The translations under genes and the position numbers were made by a program. This document shows positions 33,787-44,571 of a stretch of DNA of 64,000 bases, piece after piece. This DNA is from Bimuria novae-zelandiae CBS 107.79 (taxonomy: Eukaryota; Ascomycota; Dothideomycetes; Pleosporales; Didymosphaeriaceae): contig ML976804.1 of assembly GCA_010015655.1 (NCBI GenBank), positions 16,969-80,968 on the forward strand, written 5' to 3'. Under the pieces are notes generated by a model. The model was not told where the DNA came from. It ran no database searches and worked only from the letters and a program-made list of their open reading frames with translations. Within the stretch, counting starts at the first letter, position 1; each line of letters opens with the position of its first letter.

Positions 33787-34035
33787 GTGAGGATTGGGAA
33801 GGAAAAGAGAGGAGAGAGAAGTTTTTGAGATTTGCATACAACTTGTACGATACCCAGCGTTGGCGTTTGGAAGGAGCGAGAATTGAGTGCTTTTACTGTT
33901 GCTTGGGATTTAGTTGCATTAGCGCATGAGCGAGGCTAAATGAATCAATCATTTCAAGATTGTGAGGTGGAGTGCCGATGACTGGTGAAGTGATGATCAT
34001 CTAGAGAGGGACTGAGGTGAAGGTGAGAGATATAC
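33787..34035. other. Spacer between coiled-coil gene and BTB gene
   Basis: No gene; GA-rich 3' region on the top strand. Confidence 0.4.
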
Positions 34036-35235
34036 GTGTCACATGTTATTAAGCTTGGAAGGCGCGCTGGAGAAAGCGACAGCAAGCCCTCCACCGACGC
34101 TCACTCCGTCCCTTCGGCATCTCCCACGAATACTGCGCGACAAAACGAAACAGCAGGATGCAGAGGCACTTCGAAGAAGACATTCCAGAGCAAGTATATC
34201 AATACGGGAATCCCAAATCTCGTCGCCAACTAAGTTAGCTTAGACGACAAGGTCGTCACCGTAAGAGTGTATGAAGAAAAGAGGGACTTTACAGTCTATG
34301 AGACCCTCATCCGCAAGTCTTCCGACTTCTTCAAGGACGCTCTTGAAAGTCCATGGCGCGAGTAGCAAGACCGAGTTGTTACTCTGCCTACGGTGAACCC
34401 AGTCAATTTCAAGATCTACTATCACTGGGTTCTTACTGGTCGACTCCACACGGAACCGGATGCACCTAAAGGGACCAGCTTGGGCAGCCTTTTAGCCAAA
34501 GATACATACATTCTCTTTGAAATCGGGCGTCTTACAGGTGTTGCTAATGTTGGTCACTACTTACTCGACGTATCCTTTGTTAATACAGTGAGCGACGCAC
34601 TATTGGCTGAGAGCTCACCCATTCGCTCAAAGCTTATTATGCATGGTTCATTTCTGTACGAGGCTTTGCCACCCGGCTCTCCCTTGAGGACGATCGTTGC
34701 AGATACATCAGCGTGGTATTCGTGCCTCGAGCGCATCGAGTTCATCAAGAAGAGCTCTCATCTGTCGGACAAGGCACAGCACCCGGACTTTGTTATGGAT
34801 GTACTTCAGGCTCTGGCCAGGCGATTCATGTCCATGTCGGCAGTAAACTCGCCATTATTGGGTTGGGAGACGAGCTGCAAGTACCACAGTCATAACAAAG
34901 AGAAGATATGCTACAGAGAGAAGCTCGAAGGGCATGTGTACGACCTGAATTTCATGTTCCAAGCTGACCAGCCACAGTTTCGACTCGTCAGAGAAGAAGC
35001 GTCCAGCGTCAGACGAAGGCCAAGCTTCCGCAGCCAAGCGGCAGAAATGAAGGCAAAAACATACGTGCGTTCTCAACTGCGGTCATGGTCGCGGTCTGAG
35101 CTACGAGACCTCTTTTTGCATAAGACACTGGTAGAAGCACGAAAAGCGATCGATGATTGGGTTCTATGGCCTCGTAGAGGCGTGGTCGGCTGGCAAGGTG
35201 AGAGAGAGTGGGATAGGATCTGCCGTCGGTCGTGA
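34036..35235 (+). pseudogene. BTB/POZ-domain protein with two nonsense codons
   Basis: One uninterrupted frame apart from TAA at 34231-34233 and TAG at 34363-34365. After a Ser/Thr-rich start the BTB core reads DDKVVTVRVYEEKRDFTVYE, TLIRKSSDFFKDALESPWRE, stop, QDRVVTLPTVNPVNFKIYYH and WVLTGRLHTE, then the helices DTYILFEIGRLTGVANVGHY and DVSFVNTVSDALL. The rest is a fungal C-terminal extension to 35235, about 399 codons in all. BTB domains mediate dimerisation and often Cullin-3 recruitment; the large fungal BTB family is mostly uncharacterised. The second stop can be CAG to TAG; the first is less certain. Confidence 0.75.
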
Positions 35236-35615
35236 CTTCCTCAAGACACGCCAGAATCACGTCATCCTTCCCTCAGTCTAGACGTCAGTCTCATGCTCGT
35301 CTTCTTCTCACACACTCGTTTGCTTCTTGCCTTCCTTGCCTCTCCTTTTCCTTCCTACGGACTGTCCATAAGAATCTTGTCTGCCTATTGTTGCTTTTCT
35401 TTAAGGCTGCGCTAAGTCAGGAATAAGATAAGTCTTAAGAGAGGATTGTTTAGCTACCGTACTGTAAACCTTATCTTAAGCCTTTTAGCAAGAATTTTCT
35501 GTCGTACATGACAAGGTGTTCTCGATCAATGTATGACGAGGCCTTCTATATCATAAGATACCGAAAAACATCAAGATCATGGTAGGATACCGCAAGGACA
35601 GCGAGCCCTGGCAGG
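35236..35615. other. Spacer between BTB gene and oxidoreductase gene
   Basis: T/C-rich, no supported gene. It probably holds both convergent 3' ends. Confidence 0.4.
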
Positions 35616-36144
35616 CTATCTACTATATATCGGCCCCGTCCCTTGGACCGTGATCCCCTTGACCTGCCCCCTCACCAATTCCGCCAACACGTCCCTCAAA
35701 TCCACGTCTCCAAAGCGCACACCAAACAGCTCATTATCCACATGTCTCCACACCTGGATCCCGCCAAAAAATCCCGTTTGCAAACTATTGAAAAAGTCCA
35801 TCGGACCGTACGTGCCCTGGGCCATGTTGTTAAGCGCGCTTTGTCGCGCCTCTGCAATGGAAAACGCCGTGCGTGTCCATGGGACTCCGGACTCCTTTTC
35901 AACGACTTTGAACACGTCGTGGTGCGAGAGCACGCCGTCGGAGACATGGTAAAAGCGGTTTGAAATGAGTTCGGGTTTTTCGAAGAGGGCGACGACGACT
36001 TTTGCGAGGGTGGCGAACGAGGTGGCTGGCCAGGGATTGATGCCGTTATCTGGCAGCGTCGCCGTGTGTTTTTCGAAATCAAATGCGAAGAAACCGATTG
36101 AGAAATCTAAAATCACATACGTCAATTTTTTGTTCAAGTTTAGG

Positions 36145-36175
<31 letters not shown>

Positions 36176-36725
36176 NNNNNNNNNNNNNNNNNNNNNNNNN
36201 NNNNNNNNNNNNNNNNNNNNNNNNNNNNNNNNNNNNNNNNNNNNNNNNNNNNNNNNNNNNNNNNNNNNNNNNNNNNNNNNNNNNNNNNNNNNNNNNNNNN
36301 NNNNNNNNNNNNNNNNNNNNNNNNNNNNNNNNNNNNNNNNNNNNNNNNNNNNNNNNNNNNNNNNNNNNNNNNNNNNNNNNNNNNNNNNNNNNNNNNNNNN
36401 NNNNNNNNNNNNNNNNNNNNNNNNNNNNNNNNNNNNNNNNNNNNNNNNNNNNNNNNNNNNNNNNNNNNNNNNNNNNNNNNNNNNNNNNNNNNNNNNNNNN
36501 NNNNNNNNNNNNNNNNNNNNNNNNNNNNNNNNNNNNNNNNNNNNNNNNNNAGGTGGAGACTTGATTGCGGACAAGGAGCTTGATATTGAACTTGCCAGTG
36601 GCAAGGACTTTTTCTAAGATTGGGAGGCCGACTCTACCTGTCTATTGAGTGTTGGTGGTTGATGCGCTTTGTGAGCTGACGACGTTACTTACGCCGACCC
36701 AAACGATGTTCTTGAGAGATGTCAT
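35616..36725 (-). CDS. NmrA/isoflavone-reductase-like NAD(P)-binding protein, interrupted by an assembly gap
   Basis: Exon 1 (36693-36725) encodes MTSLKNIVWVG. After a 51-nt intron (36642-36692), exon 2 continues TGRVGLPILEKVLATGKFNI, forming the N-terminal Rossmann nucleotide-binding loop, until the gap at 36550. The last exon (36106 down to 35616) follows an acceptor GATTTTAG and reads FSIGFFAFDFEKHTATLPDN, GINPWPATSFATLAKVVVAL, FEKPELISNRFYHVSDGVL and, near the end, RDVLAELVRGQVKGITVQGT. This matches NmrA-like members acting as reductases or redox sensors. About 375 N hide the middle, so length and integrity cannot be judged. No stop is seen in what is present. A T28 run (36148-36175) marks the gap edge. 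Confidence 0.75.
36148..36550. other. T28 homopolymer and 375-base assembly gap
   Basis: The T run at 36148-36175 is followed by N at 36176-36550. It falls in the oxidoreductase gene, at or near its last intron. Confidence 0.95.
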
Positions 36726-37156
36726 GATTTCGCTGAGGATGTCGCGATGCTGAATTTGAGTTGTGAATCGTTAAGATGCAGGCAAGTAACCAATGATGTG
36801 CACAGCTCTTATACACACCCGTGGTAGGGATTAGACATTGATTTCTCATCTTTTCCTGTAAGTCTTGCGAACCGCGGTACTCGTTTCTGGAAGGGGTTGT
36901 ACGTTGAGTAATCTACCGCATCCCTACCTTACCGAAGGAACACGTCCAGGTAGTCTCGCCGGCAGTTTTACAAGCCTAATACCACATAAGTAAGCGCCTA
37001 AAACAGAATTAAATGATTAGAAGAGAGAAGAAGCTGTTGTAGAACAGAGACGTTAAGTTAAAAATATCGCTCTTAATAACTGGATTCGTGTTGCTGACAC
37101 TGACGGAGCTGCGCTTGTATGTTCCCTTAGCGCTTTCGATATGCCGTAAGTTGTGA
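36726..37156. other. Upstream flank of oxidoreductase gene, target of the copia insertion
   Basis: No gene seen. It ends in TGTGA (37152-37156), the left target duplication of the copia element. Confidence 0.5.
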
Positions 37157-37310
37157 TGTGTGCGTACCACAGCAGGAGGCGAACTGGGTTAATTGCTATC
37201 TAGTAAAGTCAGAGTGGTTATATACATAAAGTGGAGTATCTAGAAGATTCTAGATTAGTAGGGTCACATGACTGTGTGACGACATAGTCGAGTTGTGATG
37301 TTAGCTAACA
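37157..37310 (-). repeat. 3' LTR of the copia element
   Basis: 154 bp, TG...CA termini, next to the minus-strand polypurine tract. Paired with 42470-42623. Confidence 0.93.
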
Positions 37311-40300
37311 CACCCCCCTAGCTTAAGTGAATTGTAGAAACGAAAGCTAAAAAAGGAGTAACTTTAAGCTCTTGGTGATCTCTGCGTGTGTTCCTCTAGT
37401 ACTACCCCCTAAGCTCGTTTGATACAATATCTTCTAAGTCTGTTCGAGGCTCTAGTAATGCTGAAATATCGCTAAGTCCTAGCTGGCGTACAAAGCTGGC
37501 GTGCTTTTAGCGTGGAAAGATCTTTGTAAGGCCGTTAGCTAGCATTTCTGCAATAGGCTTCTATTTAATCTGTAATCTGCCTTCTAATACTTCCTAACGT
37601 ATCTAGTGGTGGTGCACGTCTACGTGCTTGAGCTTTGTCTAAAGCTTATTAGCTATCTTAGTTGTAATTAAGATAGTTTGCTGGTTGTCGCACCAGAGCG
37701 ATAGTATAAACTCTAGGTTAAAATAAATTACCTAAAAGAAGCGTTGCCACCACTCTATCTCTCCTCTTGCTAGTAATAGAGATAGTAGCTTAGCCTTAGT
37801 AGTTAATTTTGTAACTAATCGCTGAATTGTCGCTTTCTAATTAATAGGTAGGCCGTAGAGCTTAAAAAGATAGCCTTAGGAACTTCGACGAGTGTGTGGC
37901 TTATCTATAAAGGCCACATCTAATGCGCTATAGAACAACGGTTCTGGTTCTTGCTAAGCTAATTCTAGTGTTAAGATACTTGTAATTCTGCCTTATATAT
38001 CTGCTAATGCACGAATAGCAAGGTTTTTTATACTAATTAGGTATTACTAAACATGCTGCGCTGCGTGCATATGCTTTTATCCTAGATTCTAAAGATAACG
38101 TGCCAGTATTAAGTGTGCTTGCGCGACGTCTAGGCGTGTTAAGGTTAAGATATATACTAGTAAGCTAACTAATTACTAATATTAGTGTATTCGTGCTGCG
38201 CTTAGTTCCTCTGTTAAAGGCGTAAGGTTATTTTCCTTTAATAGTACGTCTAGATATTGTCTATTAAGCTTAAGGTCAAACTTTATTGCAATCTTATTAA
38301 TAAATAAGTCTTAGATTAAGTAGATAGATCTTGTAAGCTTTTCTCGAATGACTCGAATTCCTAGGAACCGCTTAAGCTCTCCTAGCTCGCGAATGTTATA
38401 TGTGTTAAGTAGCTATTGCTTAAACGCTTAGTAGGCGCTCATATTAAGTGGATGTATAAGGATAATAATATCGTCGACATAAAAGAACACAATTAACTGC
38501 TTGTTCGTGAACAAACATAGAACTCCTAGTACTGGCCTTAAGCCAAGCTTCTTTAAGGTTAATAATAGCTCTTAGTACCAAAGTAGCGGTGCTTCCTTAA
38601 GGCCATAAAGTGCTCGTTGCAACTCAAGAAGCTTACTAAATATGTCTATAAATCCTTCTAGGGTACGACAGTACATCTTTCGCGGTAGTCGAGCGTTAAG
38701 AAAGGCATTTAATATGTTAAACTAAAATATTAGCAGGCTAAAGGCTACTACTAAAGTAATAAGTGCTCGAAACACTTTTATAGTAAGTGTTGCAGCATAC
38801 GTGTCTCCCTACGTGTCTTATAGGTCTCCTCGTACGCAGAGTCGTGCCTTAAACTTGTATAGATATCTGTCTTTATTAAACTTGTACGTGAAGACCCATA
38901 TTAGGGGTAGTATCTTAGTATCTACTATAGCTAATGTTGCCTTAGTGCGCTTAAAACAGTGCTTTTTCTAGTAGCTCTTAAACTCTACTTAAACTGCCTA
39001 GGTAAACTCTGCGCTAAATAGATAATTCTTAAGGTCTTTCTAGCGCTTAGGCAGTAGTAGTAGCTAATTACAATAAAGCCTTATCTTTAGTAGTTCTCTA
39101 GCTAGCTTTACTAGGGCTGTCGGATTTATTGCAGCTACAAAAGCTATATAGTATGTAGTAAAGGCCTAATTTAGTGGCTTCCTTGCTTATTTACCTGCTA
39201 CAATGTTGCTACTGCTTCTAACCTCGGGATTAGCCATTTTGGGTGCGTTGTTTCTTCGCCGATCTAGAACATATTCGTCTAAACTTGCCCATCCTTTTGG
39301 TAGAGTTAAAGGTGCCTGGTGGCCTGATGGGATTGGCATAAGTGGCCCTTGTGCTTAACTAGTAACATTCTCCTGCTACGGTGCTCTAACATGTATTATT
39401 GGGCCATCTTCTTCTTGATTAGACTGCATGTCTTCTTGGTTACACTATATTTCTTGGCCAGACTATATTTCTTGGAGCAATTGCTCCTGCAATTGCTGTT
39501 TAGTGTCCTGCTCTTCTGTAGTTTGCTAGTTATCCTACGCATTCTGCGCGCCTGTGTTAAAGATATCCTCGCCTTCCTCCTGCTGAGGTGGCGCTGTGTT
39601 GCCACGAATTGATGGCTCCGGCGTTGGTAAATAGGCCATATAAGGCTCATCCTCCTTGCGATTAGGTATGGTGTGAAGCCATAACTGCATTAGCTTAATT
39701 AGATTGGTTAGAGTGGCCTGTGCGTCTTAAGAGTAAGGTATATCTAAAACCTTAATTTCTTCCTGTGTTACAGCCTCTCTCTCTAAGTCATCACCGAAAC
39801 GACTCTCGCGCTTAAAAATCACGTCTCGTACCTAAATCACCTGGTCCTTTTTAGGTAGCTAAATGCGAAAAATGTTAGTAGAGTCGTATCTAACTAGGTA
39901 TCTAACAAAAGTGCGAGATTTAAGCTTATCAGCCTTCTTTAGCTTTTTGTTAAGAATATAAGCTTTACATCTAATTAGAGCAAAATAAGCAACTAAAGGC
40001 TGCTTGCCATAAATAAGCTTATAGGGCGTTTTCTAATAGATAGCTTTTGTTGGTGTGACATTGGCGATTTAAGCGGCAGTAATAGCTAGTTTATTTAATA
40101 GTAACTTTAGTAGTCCTGCTTAAATTTAAAGCGCTCTTACTTTTGTAATAATAATATATCCTGCTTTTTCTATTACGCTAAGCTGCTTAGTAGTATCTAG
40201 AGCTTATAACTTAATCTTAAAGCCTACTTGCTTTGCAATGTTATAGAGCTTAAGGCCATAGCCCTGCTTACTATTAATCTTGAGTATAATTATAATGTAC

Positions 40301-42469
40301 CTATACTAACGCTGGATCTTATTAATTAATGCTTTTAGCGCTGGCACTACTAAGTGCAGTGTCTTGTCTATAAGTATAGTTACTTTATGCCACTTTAAGT
40401 ACTCGCATATAGCGTGTAGCAAGTATTGGTCTCTATTATAGTAGGTTTCCCCTGTAGGGATAAGCTGCACAAGATTGATTACGATACGATAGAATAGTCT
40501 TGTAGCCTATTCTTTAGGTTGGCGTTTGCTTACTTAAGCTGCCGATTTCGCTTTAATGCATGTATCGTATTCTCGTAATTAAGGTGCTCGGGTATCTAGA
40601 TTTAGAGCTATCCCTTTTACGTTCTCGTTTACATGATTAATTACTTCCTTGCTTGCATAGGCAAATAACTCATAAGCTTTAATGTGGGATGCTGTAATTA
40701 GGCGTTAATCCTCTCTCGAGGCCTTGTATACTCGCCGAAGCGCTGTAGCAAAACTACTCAGCGTTGGTCGGTTGTTATCCTCGGCATTAATGATCTAGTG
40801 GCCGTCCTTGTGTTATAGCAAGCAAATAACGTTTAACGGATAATGCTAGTATATCACATCTCGTCCTAAGTCGAACTACACACCTATTGCTTGGCATCTT
40901 AAGAGGCTTACAACGTTCGTAAAGAAACCTTCTATAAGAGCAACATCTATAAGTTAGATCTAACCTATACTATAAGGCAAGTTTATATTAAAAGTAACTT
41001 TTCCCTAGGCTTATATAGGTACTGTTAATCCTTCTATAAAGAGAATATCCTCTAGTTCTGCCTTACGCGTCTCCGTCCATCCGAAACAGGTTAAGTTACA
41101 GACATAAATATTAGAACTAAGGTCTAGAATCTATTAGTTAATAATTATAGGTAGCGCTTTCTGCTACACCTGTTGCGGCTATATAATAGAGAATGAGCTA
41201 TGGGCAGCAAACCTCTAATTACGACTTACTAATGTCTTTCTGTTATCTAGCTTTATTAGCTTATCTACCTTCTTTATACTTATCCTATCTCTTATAAGGA
41301 TATTACTAATTTTCTTAACTTGCTTTAGGTCCTTTAAGGCCTCTATGACCTTGGCTTGCGTGGCCTGTACTGGTTAGAAGTTCTTTGGTCTCTTTGGATA
41401 GTCTGGGACTAGGTACCAGCAGTCCTTGTACTAGTGTTAGCTTCTATAGATACACTCTGGTTTTCCCTTTAGCGATTGTTCTTTCTGTTCTTGGCTTTAT
41501 TGTGCTGAAACGCCTAGTGTAGCAAACGTTCCAGGTGAAGCCGTAGTAAGTCCGATTCGTCGATGATACATCCTGAATTGGGCAACATAGTCCGCTAGAG
41601 ATTAAATCTCATCCGTTTTCCTAATAGTTTCTTTTAGAATAAGGTCGTGGTGTGATATAGCGGCCTACTTAGGAGTAATTGTTCTGATAACTGCTAGAAA
41701 ATCGTCTTAGGCTTAATAGCCTATCGTCTTAGGAAGGTTTGCCTCCCTGCATTAATTTATAATATAAATCTAGTTATTAAGCTATTGTTTAAGGTTGCGG
41801 CTTTAAGGCTTCTCCTGCAGAGCGCGGTATTTAGTTACTAGCTCTCTATTATATATAGCTATAGTTAGTGCAAGCTACTGCTTAAGCGCGATTAATTAAT
41901 TATAGACGTTGTCTTTTTTATTAATTAGGTAGAGGTGGCGAGTTGCAATAGTGTGGCTAATTTCTATAAGAAGTTCGCCTTCTCTCTGCTTTAGGTTTGT
42001 ATATTCCATTCTTTCGTATCTCTAGTTCTAAAGGAGATTACTGTACATTGCCTACTAGCCTATATCTAGCTAGCTAATCGTGGTTGCTCTAGCCTTGATA
42101 GCGCTGGGTAATAGTTTTGTAGGCTTAGTAAGCTTTGGTAGCTTATCCTTTAGCTTTAAGATATTGTAGTATTTCTAGATACTATCTACGATAGCCTTCT
42201 CTTGTTGTAGCTAGAACTAGGACTCTTAATCTACTAGTTTATCTAGTATAATAGTTACGCGTGTGACTCCTGAGTCGCTAAGCGACATCGTGATTAATAG
42301 CGACACCACTTTATGGCTATTATCTATATTAGGTCTTCGACGCTAATGCTACGGCGATCGATAATAGGTCTCTAATACTAACGTTACGGCTATCGACAAT
42401 AAGGTCTATATAAAGAATAATAAATAAACTTAGTAATTATTAATTATAAGTGTAATCCGGGCTTATAAC

Positions 42470-42623
42470 TGTGTGCGTACCACAGCAGGAGGCGAACTGG
42501 GTTAATTACTATCTAGTAAAGTTAGAGTGGTTATATACATAAAGTGGAGTATCTAGAAGATTCTAGATCAGCAGGGTCACATGACTGTGTGACGACATAG
42601 TCGAGTTGTGATGTTGGCTAACA
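42470..42623 (-). repeat. 5' LTR of the copia element
   Basis: 154 bp, TG...CA termini, followed by the right TGTGA target duplication. Confidence 0.93.
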
Positions 42624-42628
42624 TGTGA

Positions 42629-43186
42629 AGTGCTGTTAAAGCTTATGGCATGGATCGGTAATTCCTGCTTTAATTTGTAAGCTAAGCGCAAGGATTGAGA
42701 ACCTAATGGTCCATGCATGATTCTGAGTGAGGCGTACGGTACGGGCCGAGGGCGCTTTCTTAAAATTTATTAGCCATGGTGTTGAGATAGTGCTTAATTC
42801 TGTGTTCCTTTTCTACATCTTGTAGCTGCATGCTAGCCTCTTAGCACGTCTTGGAGGCATGTTCTCGGTAATGTCTGGACCATGTTAAGACGGATTGTAC
42901 TTACTTGATGCTAACTTGCTCTTCCTCTATCTTCCTTTTCTTGTTACACCGCGCATCACACGCATGCATTTACACGATAGAGGGGTAAGGTCTTGAGGCC
43001 AAAAGCAAGGTTTGGGCAGCTGGAGATTACAGATGCGTGCAGCCCTTTAACGTAAAAGATCGTCGTGTGAGCTCTTATCCGAGGATACAGGAACCTCAGA
43101 CGGGTTTGAAATTTCAGTAATCGTTGAATTTATTTGAAATGAGGAGCTTGTCTGTACGCACGTAGTGAGGTTTGATAGGCTTTCTC
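42629..43186. other. Spacer between copia element and chromovirus fragment
   Basis: Normal-GC, no gene recognised. Confidence 0.4.
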
Positions 43187-43700
43187 TTACAAGATCATGT
43201 CCAGAACAGACATGCACTTCAAACAGTGGAATTCACCGTGTTCGAAAATCGCTTTTCCTGAATCTGTCTGTGATGTGCAAACGGGAAAGCTTGGGAGATG
43301 CCGCCTGGGCATAATTGACGCACGTCTGCCCAGGGCGTTGTACCAGGCAGGGTCAGAATCGTAGGCAGTCCAGGAGACTTTGTATTGCAGACGTCCGCGG
43401 TACATGCGGCTGTCAAGAATCTCCTCTAATTGCCATTCTGGGTTGCCGTCGACCTCTATTGGCTCCTCTTTTGGCTCCATTTGACCTGGCAGTGTGTCTG
43501 TGGCGGCTTTCTGTAGGCGGTCTGCGTGAAAGTCGTCATGCATGTGCATATATGACGGAAGTTTAACTTGATAGGAGTGACCTTTTATGGCGACGATTAG
43601 ATAGGGCCTATATATTTTCTGGTTGAGCTTTTAATTAGGCTAGCTAGTTATGAAGCCTCTTGGCGTGATATAGACTTAATTGCCTACTCCGAAATCTGGC
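43187..43700 (-). pseudogene. Ty3/gypsy chromovirus Pol C-terminus with chromodomain
   Basis: The minus strand reads PDFGVGN-VYITPRGF (about 43690), IYRPYLIVAIKGHSYQVKLP, HDDFHADRLQKAATDTLPGQ and the chromodomain NPEWQLEEILDSRMYRGRLQ, YKVSWTAYDSDPAWYNA, after which the frame is lost. It differs from the chromovirus at 23.0-23.4 kb and is only lightly mutated. Upstream Pol domains are absent. Confidence 0.85.
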
Positions 43701-43945
43701 TTATGTTGTTTCTTATTCACTTAACATACTTATTGCTCTTGGGCATAAACAATTCCTCTCTAAGCTATCTCTATAGCCCGCTTTACAGCGCTGTGTTGAA
43801 CCGTTGCGTAGTTCTGCGCTTTCTCTTAGGACGTTTGCTTACAGGCTGTGGGCGAGGTTTTTATCTGCTCTTTTTAGTCCTAGTGGTGAGTAGGCTAATG
43901 TCTAAACTTAATCTTGTTCAGCAAGAGGTCTGTAGTCTTATAAGG

Positions 43946-44239
43946 TGTCCGATTACATGGTCCTTTGCATCTGCAAGGAGGCTGGCGCACTTACGCCCTT
44001 GCATTCTGCCCTTGCATTCCGCCCTTGCACTCCGCCCTTGCATTCCGTCCTTGCATTCTATGCAAGGGATGAAGCAAAGGATAAAGCAAAGAATGAAGCA
44101 AGGGATATTTAGGCAGGCAACCCAAAGATAAAAGAGAGAGTTCCTTGCCTCTTAGACAGAAAATCAATACACACACGCACAATTCACCTCAATCAATTAT
44201 CATCTTTTCATCTTATCAAGATTACCCTTCAATCTGACA
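43946..44239. mobile_element. Solo LTR (294 bp) with 5-bp target duplication and VNTR core
   Basis: It starts TGTCCGATTACATG and ends CAATCTGACA, flanked by TAAGG on both sides (43941-43945 and 44240-44244). It contains repeats around CCCTTGCATTCCG (43996-44058) and a run of (G)ATGAAGCAAGGGAT-like units. Same family as 25002-25307, but with different repeat numbers. Confidence 0.92.
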
Positions 44240-44571
44240 TAAGGCAGTATAGCCTAAGCCCAATCTATGCAGAATAGTAGGTTAGACTAGTTGCCCTAGT
44301 GGTAGTTGATAAATAGGCGAAGGCGCTAGTTAAGGTACTAGTTTATAATCTCTGTGTTCAGGCTAGTAAATGTGCATACAGTTAACCCCACCACACTTCA
44401 ACTTGAGCCCACCAACTAATTTCCCGGGGGCCCAAGCGCGTTGGTGCGGCCATCTATTGGATGGTAGAGTTTAGTCAGCTATTGGTGACTTTAGCTTTTT
44501 AAATAGCCGACCCACTAAGGTCCCCATCAAAATTCTCCCAACACACTTTGCTCGCTAAGACTGCCGAAAAA
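44240..44571 (+). promoter_or_regulatory. Upstream region of the seven-exon gene
   Basis: No gene. A TTTAAATA sequence at about 44496-44503 lies about 70 bp before the ATG at 44572. It also holds the TAAGG duplication of the LTR. Confidence 0.35.

Larger units (their letters stand above)
37157..42623 (-). mobile_element. Complete Ty1/copia retrotransposon, RIP-mutated
   Basis: Length 5467 bp. The LTRs (37157-37310 and 42470-42623) are 154 bp each, start TGTGTGCGTACC and end GCTAACA, with TGTGA duplications at 37152-37156 and 42624-42628. On the minus strand a purine tract (GGGGGG at about 37313-37318) abuts the left, 3' LTR. Domains in minus-strand order: Gag with a C-x-H-C knuckle (PECIYRS-H-YKDCWYL, about 41400-41455), integrase region (about 40000-41000), reverse transcriptase (ELQRALYGLKEAPLLWY near 38600, YVDD at about 38471-38485) and RNase H (DNQQTILITTKIANKL, KHVDVHHH, about 37600-37700). 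Stops at Gln and Trp positions are frequent. By eye the LTRs differ at about five sites, all transitions. Confidence 0.93.

Noticed and set aside
9761..37113. A 17-bp identical string (TGACGGAGCTGCGCTTG) near 9764 and near 37098
   Set aside because: Flanks are unrelated; a match of this length is within chance for a 64-kb window searched this way.
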